Of a stretch of 64,000 nt of DNA, positions 8,642 through 17,703 are shown piece after piece (the stretch's first letter is position 1; every line of letters starts with the position of its first letter). The translations under genes and the position numbers were made by a program. Below the pieces are notes generated by a model. The model was given only the letters and a program-made list of their open reading frames with translations, searched no databases and was not told where the DNA came from. The stretch covers positions 427,976 through 491,975 of the forward strand of contig NZ_JAAGSC010000031.1 in NCBI RefSeq assembly GCF_010499265.1, read 5' to 3'. This stretch comes from Wenzhouxiangella limi. Its GTDB lineage: Bacteria; Pseudomonadota; Gammaproteobacteria; Xanthomonadales; Wenzhouxiangellaceae.

Positions 8642-10122
8642 TGCCCGAGACCAGCCTGAGAAAGATCGTCATCGCCGGCGGAGTCCGCATTCCTTTCTGC
8701 CGTTCGAACACGCTTTACGCCGACCAGACCAACCAGGACATGCTGACCGCCGCCCTGCAGGGGGTGGTCGAACGATATGGCCTGGAAGGCAAGAAGCTCG
8801 ACCAGGTCCTGGCCGGCGCGGTGACCACCCATTCGAAAGACTGGAACCTGGCTCGCGAGGCGGTCCTGTCGACGACGCTTTCGCCACTGACACCCGCGGT
8901 GACGCTGCAACAGGCCTGCGGGACCAGCCTGCAGGCCGCCCTGCTGGCGGGCAGTCAGATTGCCACCGGCCAGATCGAATGCGCCCTCGTGGCCGGCACC
9001 GATACGACCAGCGATGCGCCGGTGGTTCTCCAGCGCCGCTTCGCTCAGCGCCTGATCCGTCTGTCCAAGGCTCGCACCCTCAGCCAGAAGCTCAAGGTTT
9101 TCAAGGGATTCAGGCTCTCGGAGCTTACCCCCCAGCCCCCGCGCAACGCCGAGCCAAGGACCGGGCTGTCGATGGGTCAGCACTGCGAGCGCATGGCCCG
9201 CGAATGGCAGATCGAGCGCGGCGAGCAGGATGAACTGACGGTGGAAAGCCATCGCAAGGCCGCCGCCGCCTGGGAGACGGGTTTTTTCGACGATCTGGTG
9301 ATTCCGCATGACGGGGTGGTGCGCGACAACATCATTCGCCCCGACACCAGCGTCGACAAGCTGTCCGCGCTCAAGCCGGCCTTTGATCGCAAGCAGGGCA
9401 CCCTCACCGCCGGCAACAGCACCACGCTGTCAGACGGAGCGGCCGCCGTGCTCATCTGCTCCGAGGACTGGGCCCGGGCCAATGACCTGCCCATCCGGGC
9501 CTATCTGAGCGCCGGTCGCGCCGCAGCGGTGGATTTTGTTGACAGCGACGAAGGCCTGCTGATGGCCCCGACGGTCGCGGTGGCCGAAATGCTTAGTGCC
9601 GCTGGCCTGGGCCTGGACGATTTCGACTTCTACGAGATCCACGAAGCCTTCTCCGCCCAGGTGCTGTGCACTCTCAGGGCCTGGGAGTCGGAGCGCTACT
9701 GCCGCGATCGCCTCGGCCTGAACGGGGCGCTGGGCAGTATCGACCGCTCACGCATGAACGTCCGCGGCGGTTCGGTGGCGATCGGACACCCCTTTGCCGC
9801 GACCGGGGCGCGCATCCTCTCGACCCTGACTGCCATTCTCGAGCAGGCGGGATCCGGACGCGGTCTGATCTCGGTCTGCACGGCCGGCGGCATGGGCGTG
9901 GCCGCGATCGTCGAGCGTCCGGTCGAACGACCGGGCGCAGGCGCTGCCCGGGCCACCGGCTCTGCCGAGGCATCACCTCCAGCAGGTTCTAAGAAAAAAG
10001 CCGCAAGCAAACGAAAGAAAAAGAAAAAAACCTCCAGCCAACGATCCGTGCGCAAGGAAACGAGTGCCCAGACCAAGGCGGAACATCAGGCGGCAGACGA
10101 GCCAGTCGACAAACCGGACTGA
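8641..10122 (+). CDS. Thiolase (acetyl-CoA C-acyltransferase) with Lys-rich C-terminal tail
   Basis: This enzyme cleaves 3-ketoacyl-CoA in the last step of beta-oxidation and partners with the alpha subunit immediately upstream. The nucleophile is Cys93 in LQQACGTSLQAALL. NSTTLSDGAAAV, EIHEAFSAQ, GGSVAIGHPFAATGAR with the catalytic His, and the final Cys in CTAGGMG are all present. The catalytic core ends near residue 428. The last 65 or so residues are a disordered tail rich in Lys, Ser and Ala (KKKAASKRKKKKK), encoded by A-rich codons unlike the rest of the gene. It is FadI/FadA-like, but the symbol is uncertain. Confidence 0.94.
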   Translation: MPETSLRKIVIAGGVRIPFCRSNTLYADQTNQDMLTAALQGVVERYGLEGKKLDQVLAGAVTTHSKDWNLAREAVLSTTLSPLTPAVTLQQACGTSLQAALLAGSQIATGQIECALVAGTDTTSDAPVVLQRRFAQRLIRLSKARTLSQKLKVFKGFRLSELTPQPPRNAEPRTGLSMGQHCERMAREWQIERGEQDELTVESHRKAAAAWETGFFDDLVIPHDGVVRDNIIRPDTSVDKLSALKPAFDRKQGTLTAGNSTTLSDGAAAVLICSEDWARANDLPIRAYLSAGRAAAVDFVDSDEGLLMAPTVAVAEMLSAAGLGLDDFDFYEIHEAFSAQVLCTLRAWESERYCRDRLGLNGALGSIDRSRMNVRGGSVAIGHPFAATGARILSTLTAILEQAGSGRGLISVCTAGGMGVAAIVERPVERPGAGAARATGSAEASPPAGSKKKAASKRKKKKKTSSQRSVRKETSAQTKAEHQAADEPVDKPD

Positions 10123-10131
10123 TCCCTCAGA

Positions 10132-11082
10132 TCAGCCGGACCCCGATCGGCGCAAGGACTTCCGCAGCGGGTCAGCCAGCGACAGCGCGATCGCCATGCC
10201 AAGGCCCTGCAGGATCAGACTCAAGCCGCTGGCCTGGGCCACCAGAACGCCCGGCGGCGCAAGCAGGGCCATGGTGACCGTCGGATGGCGGATCATCGCC
10301 CCGGCGATCACCGTCAGGGCCGCGCTGAACGTCCAGACTGCTACCTGAAGCAGCACGTTCGACACCAACCCGGCCGACCCGTCTCCCGGCAATACCCAGC
10401 GGTGTTGCCCAACCGAAATCCAGGCAATGGCCAGGCCCAGAACCAGTAGCGCCGGCGCACTGCGGACGACGGCATCGATGACGATCGTCGCGATCTCGGC
10501 GACGCCAAGCTGACGCCGAAGCACCATCGAATCCAGCGCGACCCAGGCCAGAACCAGCGCCGCCACCGGGATCGGATTCAACCCGGGTGCGTAGAACAGG
10601 CCGACCAGTATCGCCGGCGGTACGAGGACGCGTAGCGCAGAGCCGGAGACTCCCGGCAGGTTCCGCCGGCCCGGCGATGACAGCAGCTTGACCGCCAGCG
10701 CGATCGCAACAACGGGCAGGGCCGCCCGCAGCAACTCCGCATGGTTGGGTGCTGTCACCGGCACGAGGGCGGCGGCGGCCACAGCAAAGACCAGCAGCGT
10801 CAATCCCGGCGCGATCACACCCGCCAACAGCACCGCTAACGGGCTTCGGGCGTCGCCACGCTGGAGCAATGCCGCCACCGCAGGGTCTCGCTGAACCATC
10901 AAACCGGCCGCAACAAGCAAAGGCAAAGCGGCCAGCTCGGGAAACTCGGCCAGGCGATGGAACTCCAGCATGAGCACCGCGCTGTCCAGACCGGCCTGCC
11001 GAAAAGCCCACAGCGCGCCGAATGCCGCCACCGCGAACAGGGGCAGCCCGATCAGAGCCAGCGCGAGGATGAGGACGGCCAA
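10132..11082 (-). CDS. Reduced TRAP-type large permease-like membrane protein (DctM-like)
   Basis: This 316-residue very hydrophobic protein has about eight to ten predicted membrane segments. Its N-terminal part (hydrophobic helix, then FHRLAEFPELAALPLLVAAG) resembles the DctM signature in which an sFPLLAIPLFilaG segment follows the first helix. DctM proteins are usually about 430 residues, so this is short. The upstream gene looks like the matching small permease DctQ. No DctP binding protein is nearby. The start must be TTG at 11082, or lie further in, because a stop codon lies three codons upstream in frame; an AGGA lies upstream of the TTG. It could be a divergent transporter or a decayed one. 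Confidence 0.55.
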   Translation of the reverse strand: MAVLILALALIGLPLFAVAAFGALWAFRQAGLDSAVLMLEFHRLAEFPELAALPLLVAAGLMVQRDPAVAALLQRGDARSPLAVLLAGVIAPGLTLLVFAVAAAALVPVTAPNHAELLRAALPVVAIALAVKLLSSPGRRNLPGVSGSALRVLVPPAILVGLFYAPGLNPIPVAALVLAWVALDSMVLRRQLGVAEIATIVIDAVVRSAPALLVLGLAIAWISVGQHRWVLPGDGSAGLVSNVLLQVAVWTFSAALTVIAGAMIRHPTVTMALLAPPGVLVAQASGLSLILQGLGMAIALSLADPLRKSLRRSGSG

Positions 11083-11088
11083 CGGGAC

Positions 11089-11613
11089 TTATCCTGTCGC
11101 TGACCTGGGCCATCCGCTCTTGAGGACAGCGCCCGCGGCCTGGGCCAGAAACCGTGCCGTCATCACCGCGAAACCAACCGGAACGGCAATCAGCGCAGCC
11201 CAGGACGGCACCCCGGCCTGACTGCTCGACCCCAGCGAAATGTCCAGCACCAGGAACTTCCAGCCCGCCCAGGCCAGCCCCAGACAGGCCAGAGCACAAA
11301 GCATCGAAACGCCGACCTGAATCACCTCCTGCCGCCCTCCGGCTCGCCGGACCCCCGCCAGCCTGACGGCGGGGTGTTCACCCCGGGCGGTCATGCGCGC
11401 ACATCCCGCCATCACCAGCCAGGTCACAACGACGCCGATCAGGCCGCGGACGGTGCCCGGCGCGAAATGCCCGGTGGCATCGGCCACCAGCAGGCCCAGG
11501 CCGAGAACGACAAGAGCGCCGAACAGACAGACAATCAGGCCGGTTTCGAGCCAGGACAGGACCAGATCCAGCTCGCGCAAGGAGCGGGCAAGGCCCGTCG
11601 CGGAAAAACTCAT
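11089..11613 (-). CDS. TRAP-type small permease-like membrane protein (DctQ-like)
   Basis: This 174-residue protein has four predicted membrane helices. The arrangement resembles DctQ: a first helix pair, a loop with MTARGEHPAVRLAGVRR matching the charged loop of DctQ, then two more helices. It ends 6 bp before the DctM-like gene, so the two probably form one permease. It begins 15 bp after folD ends, on the same strand, suggesting folD-dctQ-dctM co-transcription. The family call is by pattern only; no substrate can be inferred. Confidence 0.55.
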   Translation of the reverse strand: MSFSATGLARSLRELDLVLSWLETGLIVCLFGALVVLGLGLLVADATGHFAPGTVRGLIGVVVTWLVMAGCARMTARGEHPAVRLAGVRRAGGRQEVIQVGVSMLCALACLGLAWAGWKFLVLDISLGSSSQAGVPSWAALIAVPVGFAVMTARFLAQAAGAVLKSGWPRSATG

Positions 11614-11628
11614 CGGGTCACCGAATGG

Positions 11629-12498
11629 TCACGGCGCCCGTACCACGAGACCGGCGGCCTCGGCCGTATTCTGAAGCAGTGTCGCTACGGTCATCGGTCC
11701 GACGCCGCCCGGTACCGGCGTGATCCAGGCCGCACGCGCGGCACAGGCCGGATGATCGAGATCTCCGTGGATACGCCCCTCGCGATTGCGGCTGATGCCG
11801 ATATCGATGAGCACCGCGCCCCGACGAACCCATTGTGCCTCGACTACGCCGGGTTTGCCGACGGCCACGCAGAGGATGTCCGCACTGTTCACGTGGCCCT
11901 CGAGGTCGCGGGTAAACCGATGGGCGACGGTGACCGTCGCGCCGGCAAGCAGCATTTCGAGCGCCAGCGGACGGCCGACGATATTGGAAGCGCCGACAAC
12001 GACCACGTGCCGGCCCTTGGGGTCGATGTCATAGGCGCTCAGCAGGCTCATGACGCCTCGCGGCGTACACGGCCGCAGCGCCGGATCGCGCTGCGCCAGT
12101 CGGCCGATGTTGTAGGGATGGAACCCGTCCACATCCTTGTCGGGACTGATCCGCGCGGTCACCGCCTTTTCGTCCAGGTGCCCGGGAAGCGGCAACTGAA
12201 CGAGAATCCCGTCGATCTCCGGATCTTCGTTGAGTGAGTCGATCAGCGCCAGCAACTCGCCGCGCCCGACGCCGTGCTGAAGCCGATGGCAGCGGGACAG
12301 GACACCGGCGCGTTCACAGGCCTTGATCTTGTTGCCGACGTAGACCTCCGAGGCGGCGTCATCGCCAACCAGAACCACGGCGAGGCCGGGTCGACGGCCA
12401 CCGCGGTCGACGTGGACGGCCACCGCGTCGCGGACATGCCCGATCAGACGGTCGGCGACCGCGCGCCCGTCGAGCAGACTGGCTTGAACATCACTCAT
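11629..12498 (-). CDS. folD: Methylenetetrahydrofolate dehydrogenase / cyclohydrolase
   Basis: FolD interconverts 5,10-methylene-, methenyl- and 10-formyl-tetrahydrofolate with NADP. The YVGNKIKACERAG segment carries the YxxxK catalytic pair. DGILVQLPLP, SPDKDVDGFHP, VVVGASNIVGRP (nucleotide binding) and the ending TPVPGGVGPMTVA are all diagnostic. The ATG at 12498 (289 residues, MSDVQASLLDG) has GTGGA just upstream and is preferred to the ATG four codons earlier. It is divergent from the peroxidase gene across 62 bp. Confidence 0.96.
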   Translation of the reverse strand: MSDVQASLLDGRAVADRLIGHVRDAVAVHVDRGGRRPGLAVVLVGDDAASEVYVGNKIKACERAGVLSRCHRLQHGVGRGELLALIDSLNEDPEIDGILVQLPLPGHLDEKAVTARISPDKDVDGFHPYNIGRLAQRDPALRPCTPRGVMSLLSAYDIDPKGRHVVVVGASNIVGRPLALEMLLAGATVTVAHRFTRDLEGHVNSADILCVAVGKPGVVEAQWVRRGAVLIDIGISRNREGRIHGDLDHPACAARAAWITPVPGGVGPMTVATLLQNTAEAAGLVVRAP

Positions 12499-12560
12499 GA
12501 TGGTCCACATTGTAGCGGCAAGGCGGTAGGATGAAGGCAGTCCAACGGGAGGTCCTGTTC

Positions 12561-13049
12561 GTGAATCTGTACGAATACTCGTTCGCCGCGCTGGAAGGTG
12601 GTTCGCTGTCGCTCGAACGCTACCGCAATCAGCCCATCATGATCGTCAATACCGCCTCGGAATGCGGTTTCACCCCGCAGTACGCGTCGCTGCAGCGAAT
12701 GTATCTTGACTATCGGCAGTCCGGACTGGTGGTTCTCGGGATTCCCTGCAATGACTTCGGCGAACAGGAGCCCGGCACCGAGGAAGAGATTTCGCGTCTG
12801 GTGCGCGAAGAATACGGCGTCACCTTTCCGATGACGGCAAAGTACTCGATCATTGGCCCGCGCACCCATCCGCTGTTTCGCGACATGGTCGAGCAGCTCG
12901 GCCCCGACATCCTGCCGCGCTGGAACTTTCACAAGTACCTGTTCAACCGGCGCGGACAGCTTGTGGAACACTGGCCCTCGGCAACCCAACCGGACGATCC
13001 GGGGCTGCTGCACGAGGTCGCGCGCAACCTCCAGTCCTGGTCGCTCTAG
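12561..13049 (+). CDS. Glutathione peroxidase family protein
   Basis: This is a thiol peroxidase of the GPx/BtuE family that reduces peroxides. It contains the Cys-Gln-Trp triad: Cys35 in NTASECGFTPQY, Gln69 in DFGEQEPG and Trp121 in RWNFHKYLF. The GTG at 12561 is the preferred start. GGGAGGT lies 7 nt upstream, and the protein then begins (M)NLYEYSF as in the family, giving 162 residues. Cys rather than selenocysteine is used. Bacterial members usually take electrons from thioredoxin. The stop overlaps the stop of der on the opposite strand. Confidence 0.93.
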   Translation: MNLYEYSFAALEGGSLSLERYRNQPIMIVNTASECGFTPQYASLQRMYLDYRQSGLVVLGIPCNDFGEQEPGTEEEISRLVREEYGVTFPMTAKYSIIGPRTHPLFRDMVEQLGPDILPRWNFHKYLFNRRGQLVEHWPSATQPDDPGLLHEVARNLQSWSL

Positions 13050-14461
13050 CCGCGGCGCCTGTTCTTGCGGGTAAAGCTGCGCAGCCGCTTGCGCTTTTGC
13101 AACTGCCTGGGCGTCAGCGTGTTGCGGCGTCCGGCATACGGGTTGTCGGAATCCTTGAGCACCAGCTCCACCGCGACCCCCGTCAGGTCAAAGGCGCGCC
13201 GGAATGCATTGATCAGATAACGCCGGTACTGGGTGGGTAACTGGGCCGTGCGATTGCCGTGGATGACGACGCGCGTGGGGAACAGGCCGCCGGCGTGGGC
13301 GTAGCGCAGCTTGGCGCTACCCCCCTTGCCGCCGGGCGGTGGATGCGCTTCGACCGCCGCACGCAATGCGCGGGTCAGCGCCGGCGTCGGCAAGTCGGTG
13401 CTCGCGCGCCGGTGGACATGAACCACTGCCCCGGTCAGCTCGCCGAGACCGCTGCCGTGCAGCGCTGACAGGGTGACGACCGGCGCATGACGGGCAAACT
13501 GCAGCCGTTCACCGACCTCGATGAGAACAGTCTTGCGCTGGCTTTCGCCCAAGCCATCCCACTTGTTCAGCGCCAGCACCAGTCCTCTGCCGGCCTCGAC
13601 CACGTGCCCGGCCAGGCGCGCATCCTGGTCGGTAATGCCTTCGGTCGAGTCCATCATCAGCACCACCACGCCCGCGCGCTCCATGGCCTGCATCGCCTTG
13701 ATCGTGCTGAAACGCTCGATGCCCTCATGACTGCCCGGTCGCCGCCGCATTCCGGCGGTGTCGACCAGGTGGAATTTCTGCCCATCGCGCTCGACGCGGG
13801 CGTGAATCGGATCGCGGGTGGTGCCCGCCACCGGCGTGGCCAACGCCCGCTCCTCGCCCAGAAAACGGTTCAACAGCGTGGATTTGCCGGTATTCGGGCG
13901 TCCGATCAAGGCCAGATGGATGCCCTCGACCGGCGCCGCTTCCGCCTCTTCGGCTGCCTTCGGCAACCCGCCGGAGATGACGCCGGACAGGTGATCAAGA
14001 CCGCGCCGGTGGCTGGCCGATATCAGGCAATAGGGGTGAATCCCGAGGGTCAGGCTTTCGGCGAGCACGGCATCCTCGTCCAGCCCATCGATCTTGTTGA
14101 CCGCATGCACAAGCGGTTTGTCCAGGGTGCGAAGCCAGGCAGCAATCTCGGCATCGGCCGGCACGACGCCGGCCCTGGCATCGGTGAGCAGGACAACCAG
14201 GTCGGCCTCAGCCACCGCCAGTCGCGTCTGGCGTTCGCGCCCTGTCCCGACGTCATCGCCGGCCGCCTCCAGGCCGCCGGTGTCGATCAGCAAGACGGGG
14301 CGCGCCTGCAGCTCCGCCCGACCATAGATTCGATCGCGGGTCACGCCCGGAAGATCCGCGACCAGCGCATTGCGGGTCCGGGTCAGGCCGTTGAAAAGCG
14401 TCGATTTACCGACGTTTGGCCGGCCCACGATCGCTACCACGGGCAAGCCGTCGGTGCTCAT
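13046..14461 (-). CDS. der: Ribosome biogenesis GTPase Der (EngA)
   Basis: This is the double-GTPase for 50S assembly. G domain 1 (residues about 5-165) has GRPNVGKST, DTGG and NKID. G domain 2 (about 180-350) has GRPNTGKST, DTAGMRRR and NKWD. A KH-like domain with ALRAAVEAHPPP and YRRYLINAFR follows, and then a basic tail. The 471-residue length is normal. It is the last gene of the hisS-yfgM-bamB-der series, 10 bp after bamB, and converges with the peroxidase gene with overlapping stops. Confidence 0.97.
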   Translation of the reverse strand: MSTDGLPVVAIVGRPNVGKSTLFNGLTRTRNALVADLPGVTRDRIYGRAELQARPVLLIDTGGLEAAGDDVGTGRERQTRLAVAEADLVVLLTDARAGVVPADAEIAAWLRTLDKPLVHAVNKIDGLDEDAVLAESLTLGIHPYCLISASHRRGLDHLSGVISGGLPKAAEEAEAAPVEGIHLALIGRPNTGKSTLLNRFLGEERALATPVAGTTRDPIHARVERDGQKFHLVDTAGMRRRPGSHEGIERFSTIKAMQAMERAGVVVLMMDSTEGITDQDARLAGHVVEAGRGLVLALNKWDGLGESQRKTVLIEVGERLQFARHAPVVTLSALHGSGLGELTGAVVHVHRRASTDLPTPALTRALRAAVEAHPPPGGKGGSAKLRYAHAGGLFPTRVVIHGNRTAQLPTQYRRYLINAFRRAFDLTGVAVELVLKDSDNPYAGRRNTLTPRQLQKRKRLRSFTRKNRRRG

Positions 14462-14471
14462 GATCGCGGAC

Positions 14472-15638
14472 TCAGCCGTCCATCCGCCAGGCGGTCAGGT
14501 CACCGTCAACATCCAGCACATACAGCGTGTTGCCTATCACCAGCGGAGCGGTTGCCGGCGCCTTGCGGCCGATGCGGCTGCGCGCGGCAAACTCGCCCTG
14601 ATCGGCATCGTAGAAGTGCAGATAGCCTGCCTGGTCAGCGGTCACGACGAAATTCCCGAAAAATACCGGGCGGGTAATCTGACGGCGACTCAGGCGATCA
14701 TCGCGCCATAGCGTGGCGCCATTGCGGCGATCCACCAGCCAGACGGCGTCGTCGCGATCAGCCACGGCAAGCCGGGTGCGCTGCAGGCTCACCCCCTGGT
14801 GCGAGGACAGGTCCTTGCTCCAGAGCACCCGCCCCGAATCCAGCGCCAGGCCGGCCAATTGGCCCTTGTAGGTCACCACATACAGCTCCGAACCGACGAT
14901 GGCCATTGGTCCGTCGATATCCGATAGCTGCTCCAGTTCGGTTCGGCCCTCCGGGACGCTCACGCGCTGCTCCCAAAGCAGACTGCCGTCGGTCGCCCGC
15001 AGTGCACTGACGGCGCCGTCTTCGTAACCGATGAAGACCTGACCTGCCCGACCGAGCGGATCGCTGTTGCCGCGCAGGGTCAGCAGGGGTACGCTGCGAT
15101 CGTGAACCCAGGTGCGAGCACCGGTCTGGCGATCGATCCCGAAGACCCGACCGTCGATACAACGCACCACGATCACGCCATCCTGGACGATGGGCATGGA
15201 CAGCACTTCGGAAGACAGACGCGCACGCCACAGAATGGAGCCGTCGGAGCGATCCATGGCGACCAGTTCGCCGTCGAAAGTACCCCAGTAGGCTCGATCT
15301 TCCTCCAGCCGGGGCCCGGCAGAAATCGGCAGGTCGGTTTCGAAGCGCGCCACGGAGCGTCCGGAATCGGCGTCCACGACGCTGACCTGGCCACGGTGAT
15401 CGGCGACCCAGATTTCCTGCCGATCGTACACCGGTCGCAGAGCAGGCCGGCTGTCGTCGATCCCCCGACCGACATCGGCGGACCAGAGTCGGCGCGGCTC
15501 GGCGGTGGGCGCAAAATCCACCAGTTCCGCCGGACCCTCGTCGGCCTCGCTACTGTCGAACCAGCCACCAATGGTCTGGCAGCCCGCCAGAACGAAAGCC
15601 AGACCGACCAGAAGAGCCATTCGAATCGCAAAAATCAC
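14472..15638 (-). CDS. bamB: Outer membrane assembly lipoprotein BamB
   Basis: BamB is the beta-propeller lipoprotein of the BAM complex that inserts outer membrane proteins. The 388-residue protein begins with a lipoprotein signal whose lipobox is LAGC (Cys19). The rest consists of repeated PQQ-type propeller blades, for example VDADSGR, MDRSDGSILWR, IDRQTGART and VDRRNGATLW. It overlaps yfgM by ATGA and precedes der, the conserved gammaproteobacterial order. Confidence 0.96.
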   Translation of the reverse strand: MIFAIRMALLVGLAFVLAGCQTIGGWFDSSEADEGPAELVDFAPTAEPRRLWSADVGRGIDDSRPALRPVYDRQEIWVADHRGQVSVVDADSGRSVARFETDLPISAGPRLEEDRAYWGTFDGELVAMDRSDGSILWRARLSSEVLSMPIVQDGVIVVRCIDGRVFGIDRQTGARTWVHDRSVPLLTLRGNSDPLGRAGQVFIGYEDGAVSALRATDGSLLWEQRVSVPEGRTELEQLSDIDGPMAIVGSELYVVTYKGQLAGLALDSGRVLWSKDLSSHQGVSLQRTRLAVADRDDAVWLVDRRNGATLWRDDRLSRRQITRPVFFGNFVVTADQAGYLHFYDADQGEFAARSRIGRKAPATAPLVIGNTLYVLDVDGDLTAWRMDG

Positions 15639-16288
15639 GAGCTCTCCCCGCCTGCGCCGGGGCCGGTGGCGTCGAGCTTCATCTGCAGCAGGCGCTGGCT
15701 GCCAGCCTGGCTCCCGAGTTCTGAAAGTGCATCCTGGTAGGCCAACCTGGCTTGTTCTACCTGACCGACGGCCAGCAGCAGGTCACCCCGCAGTTCGTTC
15801 CAGGACGCCTCGTAACCCGGTGCAGGGGTGTCGGACAGGGCGTCCAGCGCGGCCCGCGCATCACCCTGGGACTCGAGTACACGAGCCAGGCGCAGCCGCG
15901 TGACCGGCCACAGCATTTCCATGCGCCGATTGTCCAGCACCTCGCGGTACAGGCGCGCAGCGGGCTCAAGCCGGCCTTCCTCGACGTGCGCTGAAGCCAT
16001 CGCCATGGCGGCCAGGCCGGCATATCCGCTGGATCCGGCCTGTTGCTGCAGGCTCTCCAAATGTTCTTGGGCCCGATCGGTCTGACCGGCCTCGATTTCG
16101 TTCTGGATCCGGTTGAAGTAGTCGGCAGCCAGCGCGTTCTGGGCGCTTTGATGCTCCTGCCAGTAGCGAAACCCGAAGATACCGCCGAAGGCCAGCACCA
16201 GGCCCATCACGATCGCCGCACCGTATTCCCGGATCCAGTTTCGGACGCGCTCGCCCTGCTCGTGTTCGTCGTAAAGTTCAACAGCCAT
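15635..16288 (-). CDS. yfgM: YfgM family tetratricopeptide membrane protein
   Basis: This 217-residue inner-membrane protein has a short cytoplasmic N-terminus (VELYDEHEQGERVRNWIREYG), one membrane helix at about residues 24-42 and a periplasmic helical repeat domain. In E. coli YfgM associates with the SecYEG translocon and the chaperone PpiD; that role is known from the family. The position between hisS and bamB is the usual one. Confidence 0.93.
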   Translation of the reverse strand: MAVELYDEHEQGERVRNWIREYGAAIVMGLVLAFGGIFGFRYWQEHQSAQNALAADYFNRIQNEIEAGQTDRAQEHLESLQQQAGSSGYAGLAAMAMASAHVEEGRLEPAARLYREVLDNRRMEMLWPVTRLRLARVLESQGDARAALDALSDTPAPGYEASWNELRGDLLLAVGQVEQARLAYQDALSELGSQAGSQRLLQMKLDATGPGAGGESS

Positions 16289-16343
16289 CTTTCATCTTCC
16301 GCTCGTTGGATCCGGTTTCTTCAATCAGGCCGGACATGATAAT

Positions 16344-17621
16344 TCAGTCGGCACTCAGGCCGGGCAGCAGTTGCCGGATGCGTTCAGCCAGCACCTGGCG
16401 AGCCAGCGTCTCCTGCGGGGCATCACCACGCAGATCCTTGATCTGGCAGAGACCGGCCGCGACTTCGCTTTCTCCCAGTACCAGCGCATACTGTGCGCCG
16501 CTGCGGTCGGCGCGCTTGAACTGGGCCTTGAAGCTGCCGCCGCCCAGGTTACAAGCCAGACGAAGGCCCGGCAATTGATCCCGAAGTTCTTCGGCCAGGC
16601 GTAATCCTTCGATCGACGGCGCCTGGCACACAAGATAGACCTGGGGTGCCTGGCTGCGTTCCCTGCCCTGATGCGCCAGCAGTTCAACCAGGCGCTCCAC
16701 GCCCAGCGCGAACCCGATGCCTGGCGCGGGCTTGCCGCCCTGCACCGCGACCAGATCGTCGTAGCGCCCGCCGGCACAGACGGTGCCCTGCGCACCAAGG
16801 TCGTCTGTGATCCACTCGAAAACCGTGCGGCAGTAGTAATCCAGGCCGCGCACCAGACCGGGGTTGATGCGGTACGCGATCCCCAGCCCCTCGAGCATTT
16901 TGCAGACCTCCTTGAAGTGAGCTCGTGCTTCGGCCCCCAGGCTGTCGGCCAGCCCCGGAGCCTCGGTCATGATGGCCCGGGTCTGCGGATGCTTGCTGTC
17001 GAAGATTCGCAGCGGGTTGGTGTGGAGACGGCGCTGGCTGTCACCATCGAGTTCGTCGACACGGGGACTGAGATAGTCGATCAGTTTGGCCCGGTAGCGC
17101 TGGCGATCTTCGCGATCACCCAGGGTGTTGATTTCCAGGCGGATGCCGCGTTCCAGGCCGAGACGCTTCCAGATGCGTTCGCCCAGCGCGATCAGCTCGA
17201 CGTCGATATCCGGCCCCGACAAGCCGAACACTTCCGCGCCGAATTGATGGAACTGGCGCTGCCGTCCCCGCTGGGGTCGCTCGTGGCGAAACATCGGTCC
17301 GCGATACCAGACTTTCAGCCCCGGGCTCGCCAGCAGACCATGCTGTATGGCCGCGCGAACAACGCCGGCCGTACCTTCCGGTCGCAGGCTTAGGGTGTCC
17401 CCGTTCCGGTCGGGGAAGGCATACATTTCCTTTTCGACCACATCGGTGGCCTGGCCGATGGCGCGGGTGAAGAGTTCGGCCTTCTCCACCAGCGGTATCC
17501 GGATTTCGCGGAAATCATAGGCGTCGAACAGCTCGGCCAGCTGCTGCTCCAGCCAGCGCCAGGTCGGAGTGGCGGCCGGCAGGATGTCATGCATGCCGCG
17601 AATGGACTGAATGTTGTTCAT
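16344..17621 (-). CDS. hisS: Histidyl-tRNA synthetase
   Basis: This is a class II aminoacyl-tRNA synthetase of 425 residues. It starts with NNIQSIRGMHDILP. Motif 2 region RGPMFRHERPQRGRQRQFHQ, the histidine-specific GLDYYCRTVFEW and AGGRYDDL, and the C-terminal anticodon-binding domain are all present. An 82-bp gap separates it from rodZ upstream. In many gammaproteobacteria ispG sits in that gap, but it is absent here. Confidence 0.97.
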   Translation of the reverse strand: MNNIQSIRGMHDILPAATPTWRWLEQQLAELFDAYDFREIRIPLVEKAELFTRAIGQATDVVEKEMYAFPDRNGDTLSLRPEGTAGVVRAAIQHGLLASPGLKVWYRGPMFRHERPQRGRQRQFHQFGAEVFGLSGPDIDVELIALGERIWKRLGLERGIRLEINTLGDREDRQRYRAKLIDYLSPRVDELDGDSQRRLHTNPLRIFDSKHPQTRAIMTEAPGLADSLGAEARAHFKEVCKMLEGLGIAYRINPGLVRGLDYYCRTVFEWITDDLGAQGTVCAGGRYDDLVAVQGGKPAPGIGFALGVERLVELLAHQGRERSQAPQVYLVCQAPSIEGLRLAEELRDQLPGLRLACNLGGGSFKAQFKRADRSGAQYALVLGESEVAAGLCQIKDLRGDAPQETLARQVLAERIRQLLPGLSAD

Positions 17622-17703
17622 TGCTTCCCGAAAGAGTCAGATCTGCCGACGCGCCCCCGTGCAAATGGGGCGACGGGTTGGATTGAAATTGTCAGTGGCC
17701 CGC

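Noticed and set aside
10119..10135. Short inverted repeat CTGATC/GATCAG between the thiolase and the DctM-like gene as a terminator.
   Set aside because: A 6-bp stem without a T-tract is too weak to call.
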